From positions 1-64,000 of the forward strand of contig JAUIFP010000006.1 of the NCBI GenBank assembly GCA_030430365.1: 64,000 nt of DNA, written 5' to 3'. The stretch comes from Alphaproteobacteria bacterium. Its GTDB lineage: Bacteria > Pseudomonadota > Alphaproteobacteria > Sphingomonadales > Sphingomonadaceae. The translations under genes and the position numbers were made by a program. Below, piece by piece: positions 20,081-29,470 of this stretch. The notes beneath the pieces were generated by a model. The model was not told the origin of the DNA. It saw only the letters and a list, made by a program, of their open reading frames with translations, and ran no database searches. Numbering within the stretch: the stretch's first letter is position 1; every line of letters begins with the position of its first letter.

Positions 20081-20950
20081 TTAATGCGCGGCGTCGTATT
20101 TGTTGATCCATTCGGCCGAGGCGGTCAGCGCGCCGAAGGGATAGAGGTGCAAGCGGACCCGCCCCAGATCCTCGGTCAGGCCCTTGTCGAGCGAGGCAAC
20201 CAGCTTGTCCGGGCCGGCACTGCCGATGAGGTTGGTCAGCGAGATGCCGTATTTCTTCATGACATTGGCCGATGCGCCGACACCGCAGCGCTTGGCAAAG
20301 CCCAGCAGGCGCTTGATGCCGGCGGGGCCGGGCACGCCCAGGCGCACAGGCACGTCGATGCCGCGTGCGCGCATTTCCTTCAGCCACTCGACGATCGCTT
20401 CGTCATCGAAAGCGAACTGGGTGACCACCAGCGGGACCATTCCATGGGCTTTTACGGCAGCGATCTTGCGCTCCATCCAGTCCCACAGTTCGTCCTTGGT
20501 GTTGTTGGGGTGGCCTTCGGGATGCCCGCCAATACCGACGATCTCGATACCGTGCTTTTCCAGCAGGCCGGTTTCGATGATCTGCAGCGAATCCGAATAA
20601 GGGCCTTCGGGCTCCGGCGGGTCGCCCGCGATAATGAAGACGCGCTTCACACCGGCCTTGGTGGTGATGTCGCGCAGGTAATTATCCAGCACTTCTTCCG
20701 AAGCGATGCGGCGCGCGGAAAGGTGGACGATCGGTTCGAAGCCCAATTCGCGGACCAGCACGGCGGCTTCCACGCGCTGTTCGATTTCTTCGCCGGGCAG
20801 GAAGGTCACGGCGACCTGGGTGCCGGGGCGGATCAGGGGTGCGGCTTCCTTGATGCCTTCGATTTCCTTCGCCGTCATTTCCAGCGAATAGCCATCGACC
20901 ATATTGGTGCGGGGTTTTTCCCAATCGGGGTGGATCGCGGCGTAAGACAT
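20081..20950 (-). CDS. methylenetetrahydrofolate reductase family protein
   Basis: TQVAVTFLPGEEIEQRVEAA; VFIIAGDPPEPEGPYSDSLQII; start at MSYAAIHPDW. Confidence 0.82.
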   Translation of the reverse strand: MSYAAIHPDWEKPRTNMVDGYSLEMTAKEIEGIKEAAPLIRPGTQVAVTFLPGEEIEQRVEAAVLVRELGFEPIVHLSARRIASEEVLDNYLRDITTKAGVKRVFIIAGDPPEPEGPYSDSLQIIETGLLEKHGIEIVGIGGHPEGHPNNTKDELWDWMERKIAAVKAHGMVPLVVTQFAFDDEAIVEWLKEMRARGIDVPVRLGVPGPAGIKRLLGFAKRCGVGASANVMKKYGISLTNLIGSAGPDKLVASLDKGLTEDLGRVRLHLYPFGALTASAEWINKYDAAH

Positions 20951-21119
20951 CTCATGAACTCCCAAGATCGAATCTGTTCGGTATTGCACCGGAATAAAGG
21001 CGTATCCGGAGCCTGATTGAACAGGAAGGCAGCCTTTTCAAGAAAGACTCTAGCAGAATCGCATTTCTTCGTATAGATGAAAACTTCACGTTGACGAAGA
21101 ATGTTGCGCGCGAAAACCG

Positions 21120-21812
21120 ATGTTAATCCTGCTTCCCGGCCTGATCTGCGACGCTTCCATCTATGCGCCGCAAACCGCAGCATTCAGCGACTCGCGCGCA
21201 ATCGACGGCTATGGCATGCGCGATACGCTCGAAGGCATGGCGCAATATGTCCTCGAATCAGCGCCGGAGAAGTTCGATCTGCTGGGCCATTCGATGGGCG
21301 GGCGAATCGCGCTGGAAATCATCCGCGCCGCTCCCGAGCGTGTTCGGCGGCTGGCGCTTGTCAGCACCGGCATCCATCCGCTCAAGCCGGGCGAGGTGCG
21401 CAACCGTTTCGAATTGCGGCGCGTAGGCCGCGAGCAAGGCATGGAAGCGCTGGTCGATTCCTGGCTGCCGCCGATGGTTGCACCGGCCCACCGCCAGGAT
21501 GCTGCTATCATGGAGCCGCTGCAGGCCATGTGCATGCGTGCGGGACTTAAGGTGTTCGATGCGCAGATCGACGCGCTGCTTGCACGCGGCGAGGTCAAGA
21601 GCTTGCTCCCGGACATTACCTGCCCCACGCTGGTCATGACCGGAAGCGAGGACGCGTGGAGCCCGCCTGCACAGCATGAGGAGATTGCAGAGGCGATCCC
21701 CAATTCCGAACTCGTCATCGTCGAAGGTGCTGGGCATATGATCCAGCTCGAAGCGCCTAAAGCGGTGAATGAAGCAATCGCCCGCTGGCTTGCCCAGCCG
21801 GTGACCGACTAA
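21120..21812 (+). CDS. alpha/beta hydrolase
   Basis: DLLGHSMGGRIALEI nucleophile elbow; GAGHMIQLEAPKAVNEAI. Confidence 0.9.
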   Translation: MLILLPGLICDASIYAPQTAAFSDSRAIDGYGMRDTLEGMAQYVLESAPEKFDLLGHSMGGRIALEIIRAAPERVRRLALVSTGIHPLKPGEVRNRFELRRVGREQGMEALVDSWLPPMVAPAHRQDAAIMEPLQAMCMRAGLKVFDAQIDALLARGEVKSLLPDITCPTLVMTGSEDAWSPPAQHEEIAEAIPNSELVIVEGAGHMIQLEAPKAVNEAIARWLAQPVTD

Positions 21813-21856
21813 ACCGAAGTGTAATCAACCAGGCTCTTTCTAGGAGAGGCAGACAA

Positions 21857-23266
21857 ATGAGTGAACAAAACCTTCAGCAGAAGCTGGACGCAGCCGGCGA
21901 TGTCGTCGAACTCCTGCGCAACCAGCAGGTCGGACCGAACCCCTATCCGGGCGTTCCGGCGGAATATTCCAACTGGCGCAACGAGCAGCGCGCCTGGGCT
22001 GAAAGCGCCGTGCTGTTCAACCAGAGCTACCACATGGTCGAGCTCTATGTTCGCGGCAAGGACGCCTTCAAGCTCCTCGAATATCTCGCGATCAACTCGT
22101 TCAAGAACTTCACCGTCAACAAGGCGAAGCAGTTCGTGCCCGTGACGCCCGACGGCTATGTCATCGGCGACGTGATCCTGTTCTACCTTGCTGAAAACGA
22201 ATTCAGCCTGGTCGGCCGCGTGCCGGCGATCGAATGGGTCGAATTCCACGCGCAGTATGGCGATTGGGACGTGGAAGTGGAGCGTGACGAGCGCACCGCC
22301 ATGCGGACCGACGGCGTCCGCAAGAACTATCGCTTCCAGCTCCAGGGCCCGAATGCGATGAAGATCCTGGGCATCGCCATGGGCGAAACGCCGCCGGACC
22401 TGAAGTTCTTCAACATGGCCCATGTCGACATCAACGGTAAGGACGTGATCGCTCTGCGTCACGGCATGGCCGGTCAGCCGGGTTACGAACTGTTCGGCCC
22501 GTGGGAAGACTATCAGGCCGTTCACAGCGCATTGGTGGAAGCCGGCAAGAATGACGGCCTGACCCTGGTCGGCGGCCGCGCCTATTCGTCCAACACGCTG
22601 GAATCGGGCTGGCTGCCTTCGCCGCTGCCCGCTTTCTACACTGGCGACAGCCAGATGATGAAGGACTTCCGCGCCTGGGCCGGTGCCAATTCCTATGCCG
22701 GCATGTGCTCGGTCGGCGGCAGCCACGTTCCCGATAGCGTAGAGGGCTACTACCTCACGCCGTGGGATATCGGTTATGGCCACATCGTGAAGTTCGACCA
22801 TGATTTCGTGGGCCGCGAAGCTCTCGAAAAGATGGCAACCGAAACGCACAAGCAGAAGGTCACGCTGGCTCTCGACAATGAAGACATGATGCGTGTCCTC
22901 TCGTCGCTCTATGCCGAAGGCGACCGCGCCAAGTATTTCGAATTCCCGAGCGCAGTGTATTCGATGCACCCGTTCGACGAAGTGAAGTGCGACGGCAAGG
23001 TGATCGGCGTTTCGACCTGGGTTGGCTATTCCTCCAACGAAGGCAAGATGCTGACCCTGGCGATGATCGATCCGGCCTATGTCGAAATGGGCAAGGAAGT
23101 GACGCTGGTTTGGGGCGAGCCCAATGGCGGCACCACCAAGCCGACCGTCGAGCCGCACGTTCAGACGGAAATCAAGGCGATCGTTTCGCCGGTGCCTTAC
23201 TCCAAGGTCGCCCGTGACGCCTATGCGGACAGCTGGCGCCAGACCGGCGTTGGCGCCAACGCCTGA
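21857..23266 (+). CDS. LigM/DesA-like THF-dependent aromatic O-demethylase (aminomethyltransferase/GcvT fold)
   Basis: strong recalled similarity to SYK-6 LigM: FSNWRTEQ/YSNWRNEQ, YIRGKDALKLL/YVRGKDAFKLL, SNTLESGW(I/L)PSPLPA, VKFDHDF(I/V)GR(D/E)ALE, VSPVPYS. Confidence 0.85.
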   Translation: MSEQNLQQKLDAAGDVVELLRNQQVGPNPYPGVPAEYSNWRNEQRAWAESAVLFNQSYHMVELYVRGKDAFKLLEYLAINSFKNFTVNKAKQFVPVTPDGYVIGDVILFYLAENEFSLVGRVPAIEWVEFHAQYGDWDVEVERDERTAMRTDGVRKNYRFQLQGPNAMKILGIAMGETPPDLKFFNMAHVDINGKDVIALRHGMAGQPGYELFGPWEDYQAVHSALVEAGKNDGLTLVGGRAYSSNTLESGWLPSPLPAFYTGDSQMMKDFRAWAGANSYAGMCSVGGSHVPDSVEGYYLTPWDIGYGHIVKFDHDFVGREALEKMATETHKQKVTLALDNEDMMRVLSSLYAEGDRAKYFEFPSAVYSMHPFDEVKCDGKVIGVSTWVGYSSNEGKMLTLAMIDPAYVEMGKEVTLVWGEPNGGTTKPTVEPHVQTEIKAIVSPVPYSKVARDAYADSWRQTGVGANA

Positions 23267-23300
23267 GCCGCACACGGTTCAGCGGCGTAAAGCCAAAACA

Positions 23301-23334
23301 AAGGGGGCGGTCACTTCGGTGGCCGCCCTTTTTC
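23301..23334 (+). terminator. Rho-independent terminator after ligM-like gene
   Basis: gggcggtcacttcggtggccgccc hairpin then ttttt. Confidence 0.82.
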
Positions 23335-23482
23335 TTTGCCGGGAATCCATGTGCCACGCCCGCCATGAAATCCCGCCTTGCATCCTCGCACGGACCCTCG
23401 CAAACTCGCACCGCTTCTGGAGAGGAGAATCTGCATATGGGCAGGGCGTAGGGCGCGCCTTGCTCCCTCTCGGGAGACGTCA

Positions 23483-24877
23483 ATGGGGGACGTATACGAT
23501 TTCATCGTGATCGGCAGCGGGCCGTCGGGGCGCCGCGCTGCTATCCAGGCGGCAAAACTCGGCAAATCGGTATTGGTGGTGGAAGGGCGGACCAAGGTCG
23601 GCGGGGTTTCGGTGCATACCGGCACGATCCCCTCCAAGACCCTGCGCGAAACCGCGCTCAACCTCTCCGGCTGGCGGGAACGCGGCTTCTATGGCCGATC
23701 CTACCGCGTGAAGAAGGATATCGGCAGCGAAGACCTCTCGGTGCGCCTGACCAAGACGCTCGCCTATGAGGTCGACGTGCTGGAGCACCAGTTTCTGCGC
23801 AATGGCGTGGCGACGATGGCGGGTTTCGCGCGCTTTGTGGACGAGCATAACGTCGTCATTCAATCGCCCGACGGTAGCGAGCTTAAAGTCAGGGGAGAGC
23901 GTATCCTGATTGCAGTGGGCACCGTGCCGCATCGTCCCGACACGATCGATTTCACCGTGCCCAATATTCTCGACAGCGACGGGATCGTTTCCGTTCCCAA
24001 GCTTCCCCGCAGCCTGACGGTGATAGGCGCGGGGGTGATCGGCATCGAATATGCGACGATCTTCTCCGCGCTCGACGTGGCGGTGACGGTCATCGAACCG
24101 CGCAGCAGCTTCTTCGATTTCGTCGACAAGGAGATTGTGGAGGAGTTCATCCATCAATTGCGCGACCGCGGCGTGCAGTTCCGCATGGGCTCGCCGATGA
24201 CGAAAGTGGAGGCGTTGCCCACTGGTGGCATCGTCACCACGACTGCGGATGGCCGCAAGGTGAAGAGCGAAATGCTGCTCTATTGCGCGGGGCGCATGGG
24301 CGCGACTTCGGATATCGGGCTGGACAAATGCGGGATCGAAACGGATGCGCGCGGGCGGATCAAGGTGGACGAGAACACGTTCCAGACATCGGTCCGGCAT
24401 ATCTATGCGACGGGGGATGTGATCGGATTTCCCAGCCTGGCCTCGACTTCCATGGAGCAGGGGCGGATCGCCGCCTGCCACGCCTTCGAAATGCCTCTTC
24501 CGCCGGCTCCGGCCTATTTCCCTTATGGGATCTATGCCGTGCCGGAGATTTCGACCGTTGGCCTTTCGGAACAGGAAGTGCGCGAAAAGGGCATCAGCTA
24601 TGAATGCGGCATTGCCCGTTTTCGCGAGACGTCGCGCGGCCATATCATGGGGCTGGAGCAGGGGATGATGAAGATGATCTTCTCCAACGCCACGCGCCGG
24701 CTGCTGGGCGTGCATATCATCGGGGAAGGCGCGACCGAATTGATCCATATCGGCCAGGCCGTGCTGAACCTGAAAGGCACGATCGATTATTTCATCGAGA
24801 ACACTTTCAACTATCCGACGCTGGCCGAAGCCTACAAGATCGCCGCGCTGGATGCGTGGAACCGGATGCCGCAATAG
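23483..24877 (+). CDS. sthA: soluble pyridine nucleotide (Si-specific NAD(P)+) transhydrogenase
   Basis: DFIVIGSGPSGRRAAIQAAKLGKSVLVVEG...GGVSVHTGTIPSKTLRE (CXXXXC replaced, typical of SthA); start at MGDVYDF. Confidence 0.9.
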   Translation: MGDVYDFIVIGSGPSGRRAAIQAAKLGKSVLVVEGRTKVGGVSVHTGTIPSKTLRETALNLSGWRERGFYGRSYRVKKDIGSEDLSVRLTKTLAYEVDVLEHQFLRNGVATMAGFARFVDEHNVVIQSPDGSELKVRGERILIAVGTVPHRPDTIDFTVPNILDSDGIVSVPKLPRSLTVIGAGVIGIEYATIFSALDVAVTVIEPRSSFFDFVDKEIVEEFIHQLRDRGVQFRMGSPMTKVEALPTGGIVTTTADGRKVKSEMLLYCAGRMGATSDIGLDKCGIETDARGRIKVDENTFQTSVRHIYATGDVIGFPSLASTSMEQGRIAACHAFEMPLPPAPAYFPYGIYAVPEISTVGLSEQEVREKGISYECGIARFRETSRGHIMGLEQGMMKMIFSNATRRLLGVHIIGEGATELIHIGQAVLNLKGTIDYFIENTFNYPTLAEAYKIAALDAWNRMPQ

Positions 24878-24885
24878 CCCTTATG

Positions 24886-24983
24886 CAAGCAGCGCAGTTA
24901 TGGGGCGGACAAAACCGCCCTCAAGCAGCGCAGCGATAGGGCAGGCAAAACCGCCCTCGAGCAGCGAAGCGGTAGGCCCAAAG
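24886..24983. repeat. 36-bp imperfect tandem repeat, 2.7 copies
   Basis: caagcagcgcagttatggggcggacaaaaccgccct / caagcagcgcagcgatagggcaggcaaaaccgccct / cgagcagcgaagcggtaggcccaaag. Confidence 0.85.
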
Positions 24984-25050
24984 AGAGAGTAAGCCCGCCT
25001 CCGGCAGTTTCCGGGTACCGGAGGCGGGCAACCGCCTGACGATGGAGTAA

Positions 25051-26043
25051 TCAGGCGGTATTCTTGCGGATGAGGTCGAGAGCTTCGGCAATCGCGGCCT
25101 GCTCGCTCTTCGAGCCATCCTGTATCTCATTGGCGATTTCGAGCAGGCGGCCGGAAATCACGGTGCCCGTCTGCGCTTCTTCCTCGATATGGATGCCGCC
25201 CTTGGCCTCGGCGATGGCATCCCATTCGGCGCGCACGGCCGACCAATAGCCTTCCGTTGCGGCCCAGTATTCGTCTGCGGCAGAGACGGGATATTCGTCG
25301 AAGCGGGTATAGGTGTTGAGGACATATTCCTGCACCACCGGTTTCAGTTCGCCGTCGATCATGCCCATCTTGATATTGTCCTGCCAATGGATCCAGCCAT
25401 TGGGCGTGGGCTGGTGGCGGTTGATCGCCCGATATCGGTCATAGATCGGATTGCGCACCGCATCGCGGCGGGCCAGCGGGCGGATGGTCCAGTTGGAGCG
25501 CCAGCGTCGCACGCCGCCCTGGGTTTCGAACTGGCCCCAGCCGGCATAACGCGGGCTGTCATCCACCTGCCAGACGGTTTGCGCCCAGCGGCCCTTGCGC
25601 ATGCGTTCGGGCACATCTTCCCAGGTCCAGCTGTCCGGCCCGGAATAGACCAGGATCTTTGCAGGTTCGTATTCCCAATCCTGCCGCCAATGCTTGATGA
25701 CGAAGGTCTGGCCTTCATGTTCGACGACGAGAAGGTGCTGCAGGACAATCTTCTCGCCCGTATCCTCGATCACGCGGACGGATTCGTGGCCACCGGAAAT
25801 CTTGCGGTCGAGCGGTTCGTAACCTGCCATCCATGCCGTGGATTCCTGCATGTCGAAGCGCACCTTGAAGTTGCCGGCCATGGCCAGGATGTCGGCCCGG
25901 TCTGCCTCATAGGCGGCCTGCTCCTGCGCGGAGCCGCCATGATCGATCGGCCCATGCGCGAGTGCCGGAGCGCTCGCCAATGCGCCGGTGCATAAGGCCG
26001 CGGCGCAAAGGCCGGCGCGAAGGGTTTTGGGTAGTATTCTCAT
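25051..26043 (-). CDS. DUF6607 family exported protein
   Basis: signal peptide; KHWRQDWEYEPAKILVYSG...W; GWIHWQDNIKMG; located next to a TonB receptor. Confidence 0.75.
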   Translation of the reverse strand: MRILPKTLRAGLCAAALCTGALASAPALAHGPIDHGGSAQEQAAYEADRADILAMAGNFKVRFDMQESTAWMAGYEPLDRKISGGHESVRVIEDTGEKIVLQHLLVVEHEGQTFVIKHWRQDWEYEPAKILVYSGPDSWTWEDVPERMRKGRWAQTVWQVDDSPRYAGWGQFETQGGVRRWRSNWTIRPLARRDAVRNPIYDRYRAINRHQPTPNGWIHWQDNIKMGMIDGELKPVVQEYVLNTYTRFDEYPVSAADEYWAATEGYWSAVRAEWDAIAEAKGGIHIEEEAQTGTVISGRLLEIANEIQDGSKSEQAAIAEALDLIRKNTA

Positions 26044-26082
26044 TGTCGGTTTCTCCCGGAAAAAACGAACTGGTGGTCTGGA

Positions 26083-28443
26083 TCAGAAGCGGAAAGTTGC
26101 GGAGACGGAGGCATTGCGGCCGGGGCGCGTATAGGCATCGATCACGCTGGAACTTTCGGAGAGGCCGCGTACGTCGCTCCACACCGCGTAGGTTTCGTCG
26201 GTGATGTTGAACACGCCCGCGCGCAGCGTCAGCATCTCCGCGATGCGCAGAAAGGCTGTCGCATCGAGAATGGTCGAAGCGTCGGGGCGGAAATAGGTGG
26301 GATCCGTGCGCACCTTCTGCTTGCGGGCATGATGCGTCACGATCAGTTCGCCGCCGAAAAGGCCGCCCGGATCGCGATAGCCAAGCCCGAGGACCATATT
26401 GACCGGATCGATGGAATCGAGCGGAATCGTGCCACCGCCAGTGACGATCTCGTCACCCTTGGCATAGGCGATCGCAAAACGCCCGGTTATGCCGCTTTCC
26501 AGCTTGAGGCTGGCCTTCGCCGCGACGCCTTCGATCTCCACCTCGCCGATATTGATGTATTTGTAGATCGCCGGGTCTTGCGGCGTGAAGGATCCGGAAA
26601 CCGCGGCCTGTTCGATGAAGTCGGTATAGTCGGCACGAAAAGCCGTGGCAGAAAGCGTGAGATTGCCGCTCACATAGCGGATGCCGCCTTCCCAGCTTTC
26701 GCTGCGCTCCGGCCCGAGATCGGGATTGGGCTCGGACGTGTAGCCGAAGGCGATATTGCCGAAATAGTTGTTCACCTGGAACGGCGTCGGCGCGCGAAAG
26801 CCCTGGGCATAGCTGGCGAATAGGCGGACCGTATCGCCCAGCTTGGCGACCGCGCCCAGCTTTGGCGACAGCCGCGAACCATCTTGCTCCGCCTGGCTCA
26901 GCGCCGGGTAGAGCGGATCGTCCTGCGGATCGAGCTTGTAGAAGTCGAAACGCAGCGCGGGATACAGCGTCAGCGCGCCGTCCAGAAGCGCGATGTCGTC
27001 ACCCAGGAACAGGCCGCCAAGCGTGAAATCGGTTTCCGGAAAGGCGCTGGTAGGGAAGGTTTCCCCGCTCGGCGGCACAGTGCCGTCGCGGATGCCCTTC
27101 TGGTTGGTCCAGTTGATGTCGCCGCCAAAGGTCAGGACATGGCGGATATCGCCGGTGCCGAAATCACTGCGGGCTTCGGCGGAAAAGCCCCAGACGCGGT
27201 TTTCGAACGTGTTGTAGCGTTCGCGGTCGGGAACCGAAGAGCCGCCGCCAAGATCGGAGCGATCTTCGTCGGTGAATTGGATGTCGTTGCCGTCCTGCCA
27301 ATAGGCGGCGACATGGGCGTAATCGATGGCGTCGGAACCGTCCGCGCTGCCCTCCCAAGTCCAGTCGAGAGAGACGCGGCCGCGCTTCGATTCATCGTCG
27401 GCGGTCAGATCGTCGACAATCCAGCTCGGCGACGGGCCGAACAGGAAGGCTGGGCCCTGGCCCGAAAGAACGTCGCTGTGGAGCTGGCGTTTCAGATATT
27501 CGCCGGTCAGGCGCAGTCGGTGACCGCCTTCGGACCAAACCAGCTTGCCCAGAAAGGCATCGGATTGTCCGCCTTGCGGGTTGGGCAGCGTGCGGCTGGA
27601 GCCGATCCCGTCCACTGTGCCCTTGTTCTTCAGTTCGCCGAAGTCGCGCCTGGTATAGGCAAGCAGCGCCGAGATATTGCCCGAACGGCCGGCCAGTGCC
27701 GCCGTTTGCGTGAACTCGTCGTCCGAAGAATTATACTGTGATCGGGCAAAGCCACCTACGGACGCATTCCCGCGCAGGAGGTCTTCGGGGTCAGACGTGG
27801 TGAAGCTGATCACGCCGGCCAGCCCGTCACTGCCATAGAGGGCGGATCCGGGGCCGCGCAGAATTTCCACCCGCTTGACCAGGCCGACATCGGTATAGCC
27901 GCCGCGTCCCGCATCCTGGGCGCCGAATTCGAAGCCTTGCGGGCTGCGGATGCCGTCCACCTGGATCAGCACGCGGTTGCCGCCGATCCCGCGAACGGTG
28001 AAGCTTTCGTTCTGGGCGCGGCCGGTCACGCCGAGCGCGGCGCCGAAGCGCGCCGGGGCACGCCGCACGGAAACGCCAGGCTCGAAACGGACAAGGTCCT
28101 TGATGTCGGTCGCCATCTGGTCGGCGATGTCCTGTTCGGTGATGACGGTCACGGTCGCCGGTGCGTCGTAAATTTCGATCGGAGTGCGCGTGGCGGTGAC
28201 GGTGATCCCGGGGCGCAGGCGGTCCAGCCAGTAAAGGCCGTCATTGCCCTGTGCGGCGGCAGGGGAGGCCATTGCCAGACTTCCGAGCGCCGATCCCAGC
28301 AGAAATGGAGCGAGCCCATACGCAAAGCCCCCACGCCCCTTGCGCACAGCTCGCTCCTCACGCGGCGCGGTACGACCGCGCGCCGCGAGAATGCCGATCC
28401 CGTTCGATCCGACGAAATTCCCCTGCATACCCCCTGAGCTCAC
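26083..28443 (-). CDS. TonB-dependent haemoglobin/haem-type receptor family protein
   Basis: plug ATVTVITEQDIADQMATDIKDLVRFEPGVSV; NRVLIQVDGIRSPQ; RGPGSALYGSDGLAGVISF; C-terminal SATFRF; start uncertain. Confidence 0.87.
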   Translation of the reverse strand: MSSGGMQGNFVGSNGIGILAARGRTAPREERAVRKGRGGFAYGLAPFLLGSALGSLAMASPAAAQGNDGLYWLDRLRPGITVTATRTPIEIYDAPATVTVITEQDIADQMATDIKDLVRFEPGVSVRRAPARFGAALGVTGRAQNESFTVRGIGGNRVLIQVDGIRSPQGFEFGAQDAGRGGYTDVGLVKRVEILRGPGSALYGSDGLAGVISFTTSDPEDLLRGNASVGGFARSQYNSSDDEFTQTAALAGRSGNISALLAYTRRDFGELKNKGTVDGIGSSRTLPNPQGGQSDAFLGKLVWSEGGHRLRLTGEYLKRQLHSDVLSGQGPAFLFGPSPSWIVDDLTADDESKRGRVSLDWTWEGSADGSDAIDYAHVAAYWQDGNDIQFTDEDRSDLGGGSSVPDRERYNTFENRVWGFSAEARSDFGTGDIRHVLTFGGDINWTNQKGIRDGTVPPSGETFPTSAFPETDFTLGGLFLGDDIALLDGALTLYPALRFDFYKLDPQDDPLYPALSQAEQDGSRLSPKLGAVAKLGDTVRLFASYAQGFRAPTPFQVNNYFGNIAFGYTSEPNPDLGPERSESWEGGIRYVSGNLTLSATAFRADYTDFIEQAAVSGSFTPQDPAIYKYINIGEVEIEGVAAKASLKLESGITGRFAIAYAKGDEIVTGGGTIPLDSIDPVNMVLGLGYRDPGGLFGGELIVTHHARKQKVRTDPTYFRPDASTILDATAFLRIAEMLTLRAGVFNITDETYAVWSDVRGLSESSSVIDAYTRPGRNASVSATFRF

Positions 28444-28453
28444 TCAACCCTCC

Positions 28454-28473
28454 AAATGATAATAATAATGAGT
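28454..28473. promoter_or_regulatory. candidate Fur-type box upstream of TonB receptor
   Basis: aaatgataataataatgagt resembles the Fur consensus GATAATGATAATCATTATC. Confidence 0.45.
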
Positions 28474-28570
28474 CGCAGTAGCGTCTCTATGAGCGAGGCA
28501 TGCGCGCGTCAAGTCGGGTCCGGAAGATCCGGACAAATCAGGATGATTTTTTGTGGGGGATGAAGGCGGG

Positions 28571-29332
28571 TCAGCCCGCTTCGAGTAGCCCGGCAGTGCG
28601 CAGCATCAGGTCCTTGGCGCGCATTTGCATCGCCTCATTATTGCGGACCTTGGGGATCGCGACAGATAGAGCGCCGATCATTTCCTGATCGATCGCGACC
28701 ACGCGGCCGATACCGGTGATCCCGAGAGAATATTCTTCGTCGGTATATGCAAAACCGGTTTTGCGGACCTCTTCCAGCTGTTTGCGCAGCTTGGCTTCGG
28801 ACGTGATCGTTGCAGGTGTGAAACGTTCAAGTTTCGCCTGCGCGAAGAACCGGTCCAGTTCCTCTTCGGGCATGGCAGCAAGCAGGGCCTTGCCGGATGC
28901 CAGCGCATGCATGGGCAGCCGTGTCCCTGTTTCCACGGCGTAGCGCAGTGCCTGTTCGCTGCTCTCGGTCGCGATCGGTTCGACCTGCCAGTCGTTCTGG
29001 ACCCAGAAGGACACGGTTTCGTTCAATTGGACCCGCAGAGTTCTGACCAGCGGCGCCACTCTGTCGACCAGCGAGAAACCGCCGCTGCGGGCCTGCAATC
29101 GTTCCAGGCCGGGCCCCGTCGTGTAACGCCTGCCTTGGCGCAACAGATATCCCCGCTCCACAAGGGTGGAAAGCAGATAGGAAAGACTGCTAACGGGAAT
29201 TGCAAGGGCCGTAGAAATCTCCTGGGCGACCAGTGGACGGCCCGCCGCCACGACATATTCGATAATGTCGAGCGTGCGCGTCGCCGATTTGACGCTGCTG
29301 GTTGCCGGATTGTTCTGACTGTCCGCCGCCAA
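28571..29332 (-). CDS. IclR family transcriptional regulator
   Basis: ATRTLDIIEYVVAAGRPLVAQEISTALAIPVSSLSYLLSTLVERGYL wHTH; probable TTG start with AGGGGG RBS; ORF track extends to 29389. Confidence 0.88.
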   Translation of the reverse strand: MAADSQNNPATSSVKSATRTLDIIEYVVAAGRPLVAQEISTALAIPVSSLSYLLSTLVERGYLLRQGRRYTTGPGLERLQARSGGFSLVDRVAPLVRTLRVQLNETVSFWVQNDWQVEPIATESSEQALRYAVETGTRLPMHALASGKALLAAMPEEELDRFFAQAKLERFTPATITSEAKLRKQLEEVRKTGFAYTDEEYSLGITGIGRVVAIDQEMIGALSVAIPKVRNNEAMQMRAKDLMLRTAGLLEAG

Positions 29333-29363
29333 GGCTGGCCCCCTAGAAAAGACGCCGCCATCT

Positions 29364-29416
29364 ATTTCATATATGCGAAAACGACGCAAGTGTGAAATAG
29401 CGTCACAGCCATTTCA
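29364..29416. promoter_or_regulatory. cluster of ATTTCA/TGAAAT half-sites in IclR upstream region
   Basis: ATTTCA 29364-29369, TGAAAT 29393-29398, ATTTCA 29411-29416. Confidence 0.35.
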
Positions 29417-29438
29417 TGAGGCTTCTTGCCTGCCATCA

Positions 29439-29450
29439 TAACGATCGTTA
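29439..29450. promoter_or_regulatory. candidate operator TAACGATCGTTA
   Basis: perfect 12-bp palindrome, 20 bp upstream of NTF2-like gene start; member of TAACRCTYGTTA family. Confidence 0.6.
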
Positions 29451-29470
29451 GGAATCTGCATGGGAGAGCG

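Noticed and set aside
21809-23275. 488-aa minus-strand ORF
   Set aside because: Antisense to the LigM-like gene; no domain signatures.
24886-24983. 36-bp direct repeats considered as CRISPR
   Set aside because: Units are directly adjacent without spacers, imperfect, and no cas genes are present; kept as a tandem repeat.
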